Below, one piece after another: positions 1-10,662 of a stretch of DNA of 64,000 nt (the first letter of the stretch is position 1; every line of letters begins with the position of its first letter). The stretch is from Nageia nagi. Lineage: Eukaryota; Pinophyta. The notes beneath the pieces were generated by a model that saw only the letters and a program-made list of their open reading frames with translations, was not told the origin of the DNA and searched no databases. Where the stretch lies: the NCBI GenBank assembly GCA_050084985.1, contig JBITNC010000002.1:36084001-36148000 (forward strand), written 5' to 3'. The position numbers and the translations under genes are program-made.

Positions 1-70
1 ATTGATTTTGAGGTAGTAGTCAATTCCCATATCATATTATAACAAAGTATTTCATGCAAAATATAGGTAG
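1..70. other. Left flank of gypsy element, nothing recognised
   Basis: Short AT-rich stretch before the first target-site duplication (71-75). I see no coding or repeat signature in it. Confidence 0.5.
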
Positions 71-75
71 AAAAT

Positions 76-812
76 TGATCTATAATCATCAGATGCTTAT
101 AACATAATTGGATCCTCACTTACAAATTTGAACGAAAATAGTTAACCAATATGATATCATATAAATTGCATATAAATTTCATAATTACAAAATGTATATC
201 ATAAACTAGCAATCTCAAACACACAACAAGATCAACATAATGATTTACCCTAGTTCACCCAATGTGGGCTAATCCAACATGGAATTGGAGCCTTATCTTC
301 TCACTGTCTATGGACATTACAATATTACATGCATAGAGAAATACATTAACATAATGGTAATACAATATCTTACAATTATTGCAATCTCCTACAACAAGAA
401 GGAAATACAATCTCAAAACTATAGAATTTTGGAATGACTCTTGACCTTCCTTCAAATCCTACAATCCCAAAATCTATAAAATCTCAAAACTCCCATTCAT
501 TAATTATTCAAGAGGGGTGTTATGCCTTTTAATAAGCCTTGAATCACCTTATAAATACCTTCTTAACATTGGTTATGGAAGCTAAAATAGTTCCTCTGCC
601 CAACACATCAACATCCCTTTGACTCCCATTGCTGACTGATCAAATTGTACATTGGTGGTGACCTAGATTTAGATTTTTGCATGTCATTGATAGCTTAAAA
701 TTGAATGTTGATCAACTCCAAATTTTGGTCTTTGGTCTTTCTCTAAGCATAGATACCTTTGGACTGAGTACAAATCCTAAAAAGATAACTTGACATGATC
801 CAATTTAGATCA
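76..812 (-). repeat. 3' LTR of G1 (element sense)
   Basis: It begins TGATC and ends GATCA, matching 7260-7995 throughout, for example in the shared block around 230-290 that recurs around 7430-7490. The 5-bp TSD abuts its outer side. A 2-bp insertion close to the inner end separates it from the other copy. Confidence 0.92.
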
Positions 813-823
813 CACCTCCCCAA
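813..823 (-). promoter_or_regulatory. Polypurine tract of G1
   Basis: On the minus strand this reads TTGGGGAGGTG and sits directly against the 3' LTR, where a gypsy element primes plus-strand DNA synthesis. Confidence 0.8.
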
Positions 824-1885
824 TAGGGAAGCATTTGGTCCCATAAATGCATAGATGAAGATACAACTTCCCAACTCTAGACCTATCCATCCACTTGGAT
901 TTATTAGGCTTATATCCTTTTAACCTAACCAACCATAGCTTTGTTTCACCTCTTCTTGGAGCACTAACCTTCTTTTCTAATATGGTTTCCTCCTTAAGTT
1001 CATCCATAGTGTTAGGAGATAAGTCATCAATAGATGGTAAAATCTTATCTGAACCTGCTTCATCTTCAATCAACATAGATGGCTCATAAAATTTCAAATG
1101 CTCAACATTCATAATTAAATAGATGTTCATATATTTTGGTAGATTCAATCTAAAAGCATTCTCACTTACATGTTCCACAATCTCAAATGGTCCATACCTT
1201 ATAGGTTTAAACTTTTTGGCTAGTCCTTACAACCTTTCCTTACTAAGATGCAACCAAACATGGTCTCCCATATGAAACTTATGGTTAACTCTATGTTTGT
1301 CATGTCTTGTCTTGTACTTGGCTTGGCTTGTCTCAAGTTGCTCTTGGAATTTTAAATGAATTTGCCTAATTGTTTCAACAAATTTTTCAGCTTGTTTTTC
1401 CTCTTTCTCAAGTGAATTCTCTTCATCCTTTTGTTGCCCAAACACACAATCAAAAGGTGAAGGTGGTAAATAACTAAAACAAATCTCAAAATAACTCTTA
1501 TTAATGGAAGAATGAATTACCCTATTGTATGCATGTTAGATATATTCAAGATGTTCATCCTAAGACTTAGGATGCTTGCCACACTAACCTCTCAAGAGTT
1601 GAACTATTGTCCTATTCACCATCTTGGTTTATCCATCCATTTGAGGATGAAAGGAAGTACTCATTTTCAACCTTGTGTCCATCTTTTCCCACAAACATGT
1701 GCAAAACTTGCCCAAAAATCTACTCTCCATCTGAAACAATGGAATTAGGTAATCCAAAATGAACACAAACATGAGAAAAGAATAAATTTGTAGCATCTTG
1801 TCCTGTTATAGTATTTTTACATGGAATTAAAACATACATCTTACTAAGTCTATCCATAATAACAAATAAATAATCATGACCCTTA
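824..1885 (-). pseudogene. G1 integrase, C-terminal half and tail
   Basis: This is the downstream part of the G1 integrase, cut from its N-terminal half by the TRIM at 1886-3610. From 1880 downward the frame reads GHDYLFVIMDRLSKM, a conserved piece of the gypsy integrase core. A stretch around 1560-1680 contains STSFHPQMDG then TKMVNRT. In relatives the residue before the V/M-V-N-R is the catalytic Glu (QTE.VNR), and here it is Lys, so the DDE triad appears broken. At 1227-1445 comes RHDKHRVNHKF then GDHVWLHL, the usual GPY/F-side tail. At 810-1178 comes LWLVRLKGYKPNKSKWM, which resembles a chromodomain core. Several Gln and Trp positions are stops. Identity as gypsy integrase is secure; calling the tail a chromodomain is tentative. 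Confidence 0.85.
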
Positions 1886-2012
1886 TGTTGGAAACCTAAT
1901 CCTTAGGGATTAAGGTAATTTGTGATCATTAATAGTTTTAGGTGTGTGAGTATACATGTATTTATAGGAGATCAAATTAATACAATATTTGGCTTTTGGA
2001 GTTTCTCCTTCA
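1886..2012 (+). repeat. 5' LTR of the TRIM
   Basis: 127-bp direct repeat beginning TGTTGG and ending CTTCA. It contains TATTTATAG around 1960, a plausible TATA element. It differs from the 3' copy at one position. Confidence 0.95.
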
Positions 2013-2014
2013 AG

Positions 2015-2026
2015 TGGTATCAGAGC
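2015..2026 (+). promoter_or_regulatory. TRIM primer-binding site
   Basis: TGGTATCAGAGC, the perfect complement of the 3' end of plant initiator methionine tRNA, two bases after the 5' LTR. Confidence 0.95.
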
Positions 2027-2220
2027 CTCGTTGGAGAAGATCTGGAGAACTCCATTGCCCATCCTCCAAAGATGAGGGTTTGAAGTTTTTTTGTTGGTTC
2101 ATAGTTTCAGCTGTGTTTATGAAGATTTGAATCTGTTATGGGGATTTGAATCTATTGAAGAGAGGTAGAGGACTACCCTAGAGATATGAATGATGGCTAG
2201 AGGAGCCATGAGAGAAGATC

Positions 2221-2345
2221 ATGCAGAGAAAGGGGTGTTGGAGTGCATCTCCTTGCATGGATCATGAGAAGAGCCTGTGTGGCGAAAGGGGTGTGTCTTG
2301 GATTGCACCTCCCCACATGGAGCCTGAGGAAGAGAAGAGAATGCC
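2221..2345 (+). repeat. Two imperfect tandem units in the TRIM interior
   Basis: Two units of about 60 bp each start with gaaaggggtgt, run through a g-attgca/gtgca block, then c-tcccc/cttg with catgga, and end in gag-agag. I see no protein family here. It probably arose by duplication within the element. Confidence 0.6.
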
Positions 2346-2475
2346 TCATAGAGAAGGCATCGTACAACTGAAAACTATTGTAAGGGATGCGAACCATTTA
2401 TTTAGACCCACGTAAGATTGAGCCATAAGGAGCTCACTGTGGCACCATGGAGGGTCTTGGAAGAGGCAAAGTTTT

Positions 2476-2780
2476 TTGGAATCTATCTGGAGAACATTGA
2501 TGAGGAAGGAGAAGGACAAACACACGCATTTGATGGTGGAGGCTCCTCTTGTTGTGGAAGCTATAAAGTTCTACAAGCATGCATTTGGAGCTGTAGAGGC
2601 AAGAGAAAGAGCAACTATAGAAGCAAGGGAAAAGGCTACTGTTGAAAGGGCTACAGCAGAGGTGAGGCTCAGAGCACAGTGCGCTGCTGTAGAGAGGGCC
2701 ATTACAGAGGTTTGTGAATGAGCAGCCAAAGCATTAGCTGAAAAGAATAAACATGATTTTCATGTCGACCAACACTACTT
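2476..2780 (+). pseudogene. Captured host-gene fragments in the TRIM: VOC/glyoxalase-like piece joined to auxilin-like coiled coil
   Basis: An open frame runs from 2476 to a TGA at 2719 and stays meaningful beyond it. Residues about 21-41 contain VEAPLV then AIKFYKHAFGAVE. This resembles the opening of plant VOC (glyoxalase-superfamily) proteins, where A-V-x-FYK-x-AFGA-x-E is characteristic. From about residue 42 it becomes an Ala/Arg/Glu coiled coil (ARERATIEAREKATVERA) of the kind found in plant auxilin-like J-proteins, which uncoat clathrin vesicles. After the stop the same frame reads AAKALAEKNKHD, very like the segment before the auxilin J-domain. The J-domain is not seen. I infer a chimera of two captured host transcripts. 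The family matches are from memory, with the auxilin part stronger than the VOC part. It is too short and broken to act as either enzyme or cochaperone. Confidence 0.55.
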
Positions 2781-3289
2781 CTCTTGAGGGTTTGCATTAC
2801 GACATGGACACAGTGACTGACATGCAGGAAGAGAGAACGCCATCTGAAATTATGGATTTGAAGAAAAACATACTCCATGAAGGGTAGTGTAGAGAACACT
2901 ACAGAATGGAGGTCAACGTGTGAGGATGGGATGAGCAACCTAACTAGCTTAGGTTGGAGCCCTCATGTGTAGGAAGAGAAAGTGATGGAAGTCCAGCATG
3001 TAGAGGAGTAGCTGGCCCTGGTCGCAGTCAAGCAGAACGTGCACAAGAGAGAACGGCATCACGTAAAGTGGTTTGTTCGAATTGGGTTGGGAAATTTTGA
3101 GGGTAGTTTTCGGTCAATGATACCAATAATAGTGTCGAATCTACCATGCTAGAAAGTCTACCGATGATGTGGAGTAAGGAAGAATGCCACGTGGGATCGA
3201 TGAAGCCCTTATCGCTGTTTGAGGAGGATAAAGGTGGGGATGACAGTGGGGTCCAGAATAGAGCACCAGATGAACCCCTGATGAGTGCC

Positions 3290-3410
3290 AGACATGGTAG
3301 TTGGGAACTAACCTAACACTGTAACACTGCTATTGGGCTTAGCGTAATGCTAGATGAGTGCCAGATGAGTGCCAAATGAGCACCAGACGAGCGCCAGACT
3401 AGCTCTAGAA
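3290..3410 (+). repeat. Short tandem repeat in the TRIM 3' region
   Basis: The 11-12-bp unit gatgagtgccag and variants (aatgagcaccag, gacgagcgccag) recur about six times before the polypurine tract. No coding meaning is evident. Confidence 0.7.
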
Positions 3411-3472
3411 ATGAGCTCCAGAAATGGCTACACACCTAAAGGCATCTTTGTATTCTTAATCCCTTACATATT

Positions 3473-3483
3473 AAAGGAGGGAA
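3473..3483 (+). promoter_or_regulatory. TRIM polypurine tract
   Basis: AAAGGAGGGAA directly precedes the 3' LTR. Confidence 0.88.
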
Positions 3484-3610
3484 TGTTGGAAACCTAATCC
3501 TTAGGGATTAAGGTAATTTGTGATCATTAATAGTTTTAGGTGTGTGAGTATACATGTATTTATAGGAGATCAAATTAATACAATATATGGCTTTTGGAGT
3601 TTCTCCTTCA
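3484..3610 (+). repeat. 3' LTR of the TRIM
   Basis: 127-bp copy of the 5' LTR with a single mismatch. The TSD cctta follows at 3611-3615. Confidence 0.95.
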
Positions 3611-3615
3611 CCTTA

Positions 3616-3974
3616 TTAGTCATAGGTAATCCTCCCATAAAATCCATTGAGACACACTTCCATAGACATGAAGGTACTAGAAGTGGCTGATACAAACCTA
3701 ATTTCATATTACTTAGCTTGCTATTGCAACACAAAGAACACCCCCTTATGTACTTGGCAACTTGATCTTGCATATTTGGCCAATACACATATCTTTGTAA
3801 ATTGTACAATGTCTTTCCAACCCCAAAATGTCTTGTAATATTTGAAGTATGTGCTTCTCTAATCAATCTAATACTTTCACCTACAGGGACACATAATGCA
3901 TTAAAATGAATAAGAAATCCATTTTGTGAATGAAATTTATCTAAACCCTCATACTTGGACCTAGATAAAGACAA
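3616..3974 (-). pseudogene. G1 integrase, N-terminal half
   Basis: On the minus strand this reads a His-Cys zinc-binding module: REAHTSNITRHFG supplies the two His, and the two Cys come about 30 residues later in GCSLC. It continues with VSMDFMGGLPMTNK, where the Asp of SMDF is the first catalytic Asp of the gypsy integrase core. The frame then runs into the TRIM insertion point. The longest open stretch is 134 codons. Before decay it followed RNase H directly in one polyprotein. Confidence 0.88.
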
Positions 3975-4109
3975 CTACTCATACACTTCTCTAAAGTCCA
4001 GATCTTGCAGATATGACTCTACAAATGATTTAGATAAAAAAGGAAGAAATTTTAGCATTAAGAGGGAACTTACTAGACCTTGTTTGCATGCTATTGATAT
4101 CCCATAATT

Positions 4110-5400
4110 ATTACTACACACCGTTTATGATGTGGAATCTATAGTTACATGTGGCCTAGAAAGCATGTCAATAACTTTATTCTGTGTTCCTTTGTTATAC
4201 TTGATCACTATATGAAATTGTTGTAGAAAAATCATCCATCTATAGTGTCTAGTTTGTTGCAATTTTGATTGAGTTTGTAAATAATTTAATGATTGATGAT
4301 CAATATGAATTATTATTTATTTCTCCATTAAGTAACGTTTCCACTTTTTAACAGCTTGAATCAATGCATACATTTCCTTATCATAAGTAGGATAATTCAA
4401 AATAGCCCCACTAAACTTTTTAGAATGATAGCAAATTGGTTTACCTTATTGCATAAAAATGGTTCCCATGGCATATTCACTTGAATCAATATCCAATTCA
4501 AATGGTTTCTGCAAATCAAGAAGTGCTAGCATAGGTGCACTAATAATCTTTTACTTCAAAGTATCAAAATATGTTTGTTGTTGTTTCTCCCATTGGAAAA
4601 CTTGCCTCTTCCTAGTTACATCATGTAAAGGTGAAGCAAATGAGAAAAATCAACAATAAAATTTATCAAATATTGGACAACACCTAAGAAACTCTTTACT
4701 TCAGTTACATTAGATGGCCTTGTCCAATCTACTATAGCACTTACTTTACTAGGATCTATATTAAGTTGTTCATGACCAATAACATGGACCAAATACACTA
4801 AATACTCTTTGCCAAACTCATATTTTGAATGTTTCAATAATAAATTCTCCCTATACAAAGTTTGAAACACTTTTCTAAGATGTACAACATGTTCTTCCTA
4901 AGTAAAACTATAAACAAGACTATCATCCAAGTATATAATAATAAAAGAATCAATAAATGGATGAAGTACATCATTCATTACCCTCATGAAAGTCAATGCA
5001 TTGCATAAACCAAATGGTAAAAAAAGCCACTCAAATAGGCCTTGTGTTATCTTGAAGGTAGTCTTCCATAAGTCCTTCTCCTTGATTCTAACTTGGCGAT
5101 ATCCACTCCTCAAGTCTAGTTTTGTTTGTAACTAATCCAAAAAATCATCTATCCAAGATAAAGGATAGCAATTTTTTATGATGATTTTATTTAATGCTCT
5201 ATATTCAATGCATATTATCCAAGTTTGATCCTTCTTGGGAACCAAAATAATAGGTTATTCACATGGAGATGAACTTGGTCTAATCACTTCTTGACCAACC
5301 AACTCCTAAATCTACCTCCTTATCTCCCCTTGCTCCAAAATTGATTGTTGATACAAAACTATGTTGGGTAATGAAGCATCAGATAACAACTAAATATCAT
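4110..5400 (-). pseudogene. G1 reverse transcriptase and RNase H
   Basis: The RT palm is visible at 4898-5113, with [24 protein letters not shown] and the catalytic IIYLDD box. The thumb region follows at 4616-4870 (DPSKVSAIVDW and VKSFLGV). The RNase H/connection part around 4150-4330 reads DHQSLNYLQTQSKL, RHYRWM and a DMLSRP end typical of gypsy. The YLDD Asp pair is intact, but frameshifts and stops separate the domains. It is confidently a Ty3/gypsy RT, and not a caulimovirus relic because integrase and LTRs are present. Confidence 0.92.
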
Positions 5401-5599
5401 ACTATATATCCCACATATGAGGTAATCCCTATGGATCTACAAAAAAGTTAGTAAACTCCTAAACCAAATCCTACATATGTTCCTCTCTTTTGCACATTGC
5501 TAACAGCCTAAAATTAGTATTGCATGCTGCTGATAGCATGAGATTCACCTCACTTGAGGCTCTTATTTTCATCATGATTAGAACAAAAATTTTAGAAGC

Positions 5600-6010
5600 A
5601 TTTACAAGATGTTTTATCTAACTGGCAATGACCAAAAGTAGCTTTTTCCTACTTTTATGTGCACTAGCTAGAAACATCTTTCCATCTTTCACTAATTGTA
5701 ATTTATTCAATCTTTTATAATAAATGCCATCTCTATCCCACATATACGAGTTACTAAGAATAACACTACAAATATCTAAAGGAACAACATCAACCACAAC
5801 TTCATCTATGTACTTTGCACAAATAGTAAATTTCAACTTACATTACTTAGTGACTTGCAAAATAGCATTGCGATGCACCCAACCCCAAAGGATATGGATT
5901 TTGATGGTTGAAAGTTTCCAATCCAAAATTACTTACCATAGTTTCTAAAATCAAATTTTCTTGAGAACCTAAATCAACAATGCAATCTACTTTGGTTTTC
6001 TTGATTTGGA
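5600..6010 (-). pseudogene. G1 aspartic protease region
   Basis: Reading down from 6010 on the minus strand the frame gives CIVDLGSQENLI, which matches the D-S/T-G-S-x-x-N-L/F-I protease site except that the middle residue is Leu, an inactivating-type change. After a frameshift, 5618-5836 gives DVVPLDICSVILSN then YMWDRDGI and KLQLVKDGK. This is the protease-to-RT linker conserved in this gypsy group. Confidence 0.8.
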
Positions 6011-6149
6011 TTTTTAGGTGGAATAATTGAATCCTTTATTCTTTAATATCTTGAGGTTCTTCAAAATTTTGAATGGCTAAATAATTTACTTTCTCATCAA
6101 CATCTGAACTATCCTCAATATCATCACATATAAGAACCATAGTATTAGT

Positions 6150-7103
6150 TTTGTCCTTATTCTTATGCCTATATGGACATAATTCTAGATGTATTTTTCA
6201 ATATTTATCATCAACATGACCATATTTATCACAATGACTACAATGTCTACCATCACCTTCTTTCTTTGAAATATTAGTGATCTTAATTTTTTACTGACCT
6301 TTGCCTTTATCTTCAGATTTCTCTTTCTCTTGTCCTCCCCTTGAATTAGAAGCCTTCTTGGATTCATCATATTGTCTCCTTGCTTTACCATCCTCCTCTA
6401 AGTATTATGCTTGAACACACACTTGATCAAGATTAGTAGGATTAAACAACATGATAGTCTTTTGCAAATGATAATGTAAACCTTCAATGTACTTCATTAA
6501 AGTTTGAGGATCTTTTAGTGAAACCCCAAGCAAAGTAGCTTGTTTCCTAAATTTTGTAGTGTATTCTTGAACATTTTTCCCTCTTTTTTATCTAAAGAAT
6601 TGCCATTTCATCAATTGTTTATTATGATTTCCTAATAGATAGAATTGATCTCTTAATAAATTCTTAAATTCATTCCAAGAAGATATTTCAAACAAGTGTT
6701 CATGATTAAGAGTTTCTACATAGCTTTCCCACTAAACTAAAGCATGTCCACTCATATTTAATTTAGCAAAAGAGATTTTATTGACATCATTTACAAGACT
6801 AAGAATTTGGAAATAAATCTCCAATTATTTCAACCAATTATTCATCTTTTTTGCACCAACCTCTTCTCATAAAGTAGGAATGTCCACTTTGGCTTCCACC
6901 TTGAATGGAAATCTATTTTATGAAGATGATGAATTAGGTATCCCAACTACATCATGATATATTTTATTGAAATTTGTATTTTCTCTAGCATCCAACAACT
7001 TAGCCAATTGAGCCAAATGATTCTCCATTGCCAAAACCTATCTTTCAAAATTGACATCCATCATGGTACGTACAAGCAACTATTACTCCTCTACATTATC
7101 CAT
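6150..7103 (-). pseudogene. G1 gag with degraded CCHC zinc knuckle
   Basis: Starting from the ATG at 7103 (MDNVEE), one minus-strand frame can be followed for about 300 codons. It has a coiled-coil-like start (MENHLAQLAKLLDARE), a retrotransposon-gag core (KMNNWLK, then W-E-S-Y-V-E and FKNLLRDQFY), a FNPTNLDQVCVQA segment and a basic linker. Near 6185-6250 comes a knuckle CSHCDKYGHVDDKY, in which the last Cys is Tyr and the following Trp is a stop. Most stops in this frame sit where related proteins have Gln, Trp or Arg. The frame itself is hardly shifted, so decay was mainly by substitution. Confidence 0.85.
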
Positions 7104-7246
7104 TATGGTTGTTCTACCCTTTTGACCAATCTTAGGATCCTCTAGAATTAATTTTTGTCTTTGATATCTCCTCTCAAATATCAAATTTCATGCCATTGGC
7201 TACATGGAATTCCTAAAATTCTAGCCCCAAATTTTGGTAGCATAAA

Positions 7247-7257
7247 CTCTGATACCA
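7247..7257 (-). promoter_or_regulatory. G1 primer-binding site
   Basis: On the minus strand this is TGGTATCAGAG, complementary to initiator-Met tRNA, two bases inside the 5' LTR. Confidence 0.88.
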
Positions 7258-7259
7258 TG

Positions 7260-7995
7260 TGATCCGTAATCATCGAATGCTTATAGCATACTTGGATCCT
7301 CACTTACAAATTTGAATGAAAATAGTTAACCATTATGAGATCATACAAATTGCATATAAATTTAATAATTGTATAATGTAAATCATAAACTAGCAATCTC
7401 AAACACACAACAAGATCAACACGATGATTTACCCTAGTTAACCCAATGTGGGCTAATCCAGCATGGAATTGGAGCCTTCTCTTCTCATTTTCTATGGACA
7501 TTACAATATTACATGTATAGAGAAATACCATCAATATAATGGCAATACAATATCCTACAATTACTACAATCTCCTACAACAAGAAGGAAATACAATCTCA
7601 AAACTATAGAACTTTGGAATGACTCTTAACCTTTGTTCAAATCCTACAATCCCAAAATCTACAAACTCTCAAAACTCCCATTTGTTGAGAATTCAATGGG
7701 GATGGTATGCCTTTTAATAAGCCTCAAATCACCTTAGAAATGCCTTCTTAACATTAGTTATGGAAGCTAAAATAGTTCCTCTACCCAAAACATCAATGTC
7801 TCTTCAACTCCCACTATTGATTCATAAAATTGTATACCAGTGGCGATCTAGATTCAAATTTTTGCACATCACTAATAGCCTAAAACTGAATGTCAATCAA
7901 ATCCAAATTTGGGTCTTTGATTTGCCTCCAAGCATAGATACCTCTAGATTGAGTACTACTCCTTAAAAGACAACTTGACATGATCCAATTGATCA
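7260..7995 (-). repeat. 5' LTR of G1 (element sense)
   Basis: A 736-bp partner of the LTR at 76-812. It ends TTGATCA and is followed by the TSD aaaat at 7996-8000. Confidence 0.92.
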
Positions 7996-8000
7996 AAAAT

Positions 8001-10648
8001 ATATTTACATGAGTGTAATGTCTCCATTTCATTTTTGGGTTTTCCATGGGTTTTACTTCTATGAAAAATAAGTATTAGGTAGTTTTAAAATCATGCTAGA
8101 ATGAAAGAAATATATTTGTAGGCTTGAAAAGAAATGGTCATATTTTTAAAATTGAACCCCCATGAAGAAAATATAGGTATGCATTGAAAAATTAAGGCAA
8201 GTATGTATAAAACCCCATGTGTTTGCATTTTGCAAGAATGAAATATAATAAGGTTTAAGAAGAAGAAGAAAAAAACTACATAAAATGGCATCTTTGCATT
8301 ATAAGTATGAGCTTTGGATTATAATTTGAATGTATGATGAGCATATGGATGTGAATATTTCATTATAGATTTAAACCTCTTTCAGATTGAGCTCAAAAAT
8401 AATCTCAAATTTCTTGTTGCACTTTTGTGTTTTAATTATCAAGGTATTGACATAGGCATGTTTTCATATTTGAAAATAACTTTGGAATGAAGTGGGGCAT
8501 ATACAAAAATACTTACCCAGAATTACATTTGTATTTAGTGATTTTGCATAGAAGAATAGTGGACCAAAATCTCTGATGAGAAATAGAAATTTGTAGCCAT
8601 GCATTTTAAAATTTAATAAAGTATAAATAATAATATGAAAAATCATTTTTAGGCATGAGAGAATATGGGTCATAGGTTGAGAAATGTTTATAATGATGAG
8701 AGCATGGCTAGGTTGATATTTTAAGAGAATATTCTGCACATGTGCATATTATTTATAGAATATATGAGTTATAAAAGCTCATAAGTTGCTTTTAGGAATC
8801 AGACATTAGCATAAATAATGAATTTGTGAAGTTGCATGGAAAACCATAAGCAATGATTAAGTGGTGAATAATCATAGGCATCATGATCATACCATTTATG
8901 CATCTTCATGTGAAAAAGCATCACCATAGTAAACATATTACTTCTTACATAAATAGAAAGAAAACCTTATTTTATATGCATTGAACCTTTATTGGGTTAA
9001 GAAATATTATGAAAATATGAGATACTTCACATAGGATGAATTTGATTATGTAATTGTATATTTTATGATTATTATCATAAAATAAAATAAATTTTATAAT
9101 ACAATATCATAAAGCAAAAATGTTGTGATTGAAGATAGTGAATTTTTGCATAAATTAAACTTTTATATGTATGCAAGGGCATAATGTGTTATAGGTAACA
9201 ACATGCCCTTGGATAAAATATTTTTGTATATGTAAAGAACAAGATTGGAAAGATTTTTAGTGGAATATGAAATGATTATAAAGATTATTTGGAAATTAAT
9301 AAAACTTCTTATAGGAATGAAAACTATGGTTATGTGGTTTTTAACCCCTTTTGAAAGAGGTTTTACACATTAAAAAAAATATAATGTGTTAAATGTATGA
9401 ATGCTTATTGTGTTATGGTTATGAAATTTATGTAGGTAAATTAATATGTCATACAGTTTATTTTCTTATGTTGTTTTCCATTGTAAACAATAAGTCTGCA
9501 TGTTTAAATTAGTAGTTTACTTAATATAAAAACTAATAGAAAGAATAATAGAGTAAATATGATTATGAGAGTTTAAAGTTTAATGGTGAATAATAAATTT
9601 GGATCATAAGTTATTGGAAATAATTAAATCATCAATGTAATGAAGTAAGCATTATGATTATTTATTTCATTATTAATAATTAAGCCTATGATTTAGACAT
9701 TATAAATCATGAATAGCTCTATAAGACACATTTACAATAAATGGGTTGCACTCAAGTTTGATAGTAGCATACACTTTATACATGTATTACCTTTACTTTT
9801 TCAAATGATATAAGTAATTAATATCATATGAACCACCATAGTAAACATACATGAATCTTTATTCATATGGAATCTATAAGTAAAACATACCACTAGAGGT
9901 TTGTATGATAATGAGTCCTTGCAACAAATTGGTTATGTCTATGCATCAATATATGGATTAAAATTAGATTATATTTAGATAATACAATAAGAATGTGATT
10001 TTAAGATTCCCTTAATACCATGCATAACATACCTTGCATTAGATACTAATGAACTAATGTTACTAGAAGAATCATATATATGAGTTGTGGACTATACACA
10101 ATGGTTAACTTCTAAAGGGAATTTCATGACCAATAAACTATGATATGGGAAAAAATAGGACTATATTGTAAATATATTATAAAAATTGTTATAATGTATG
10201 TTTAAATCTTTTGATTTCTAATGAAATATGACTAGTAGTTAATCCCTAAAGTATTGCAATTATAACTACTTAAACTTAATTACTACATAAAAAACTTTTG
10301 TGCTTAAAATGAACCTCAAGTAACGTTTATGATAAGCTTCTTGAGTCTTCATGAAGCACTAATTTTTTCAAGATCTTAAAGTCTAACCATATAGAATATG
10401 TTATATCTAACTTCAAATACTACTAACATGTTATTAACATAAAAATGTTAGATCTTAGCCAATTACTCTAGCATAAACATGTTAGTATAGATATCAAATT
10501 TCAACTTCAAAATAAGAAATTGAAATAGACTAACCATTGAAGTTTCAAATAAACAATTGAAACAAGTTTATAAGTTAGATATAATTAAATTTGAGGAGAG
10601 TTACCTCAAAATTACCAAGTAAAAATTTGAGGAGATTACCACAATAAT
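8001..10648. other. AT-rich DNA without recognisable genes
   Basis: I find no long frame, domain or LTR in this stretch. The phrase caccatagtaaacata recurs near 8920 and 9835, hinting at an old dispersed duplication. The part just before 10649 (from about 10440) may be the leader of the retroelement whose PBS lies at 10649-10661. Confidence 0.5.
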
Positions 10649-10661
10649 GGCTCTAATACCA
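10649..10661 (-). promoter_or_regulatory. Primer-binding site of an orphan LTR
   Basis: On the minus strand this reads TGGTATTAGAGCC, an initiator-Met PBS with one base changed, adjacent to an LTR-like stretch. Confidence 0.6.
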
Positions 10662-10662
10662 T

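Larger units (their letters stand above)
1886..3610 (+). mobile_element. TRIM-type miniature LTR retrotransposon carrying host-gene-like sequence
   Basis: A 1725-bp element with 127-bp LTRs (1886-2012, 3484-3610), which start TGTTGG and end TCCTTCA. The LTRs are identical except at one base (tatttggc versus tatatggc). A 5-bp TSD, cctta, lies at 1881-1885 and 3611-3615. Removing the element and one TSD copy restores the reading of the G1 integrase (MTNK then GHDYLF). A perfect initiator-Met PBS and a polypurine tract are present. No gag or pol is visible in the 1.47-kb interior, so movement must rely on another element's proteins. Instead the interior holds auxilin-like and VOC-like coding similarity, near-direct repeats and GC-richer DNA than its surroundings. 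The near-identical LTRs mark it as the youngest datable insertion in the window. Confidence 0.93.
76..7995 (-). mobile_element. Full-length Ty3/gypsy LTR retrotransposon (G1), decayed, with a nested TRIM
   Basis: A complete element read on the minus strand. Its two LTRs (76-812 and 7260-7995) are direct repeats of about 737 bp. They are flanked by the same 5-bp target-site duplication, aaaat, at 71-75 and 7996-8000. An initiator-Met-type primer-binding site lies next to the right LTR and a polypurine tract next to the left LTR. The coding order in the element sense is gag, protease, RT, RNase H, integrase, which is the Ty3/gypsy order. All frames carry stops, so the element cannot act alone. 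The LTRs differ at many positions, so the insertion is old. Subtracting the inserted TRIM (1886-3610) and one TSD copy leaves about 6.2 kb, normal for a simple plant gypsy element. Confidence 0.93.
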
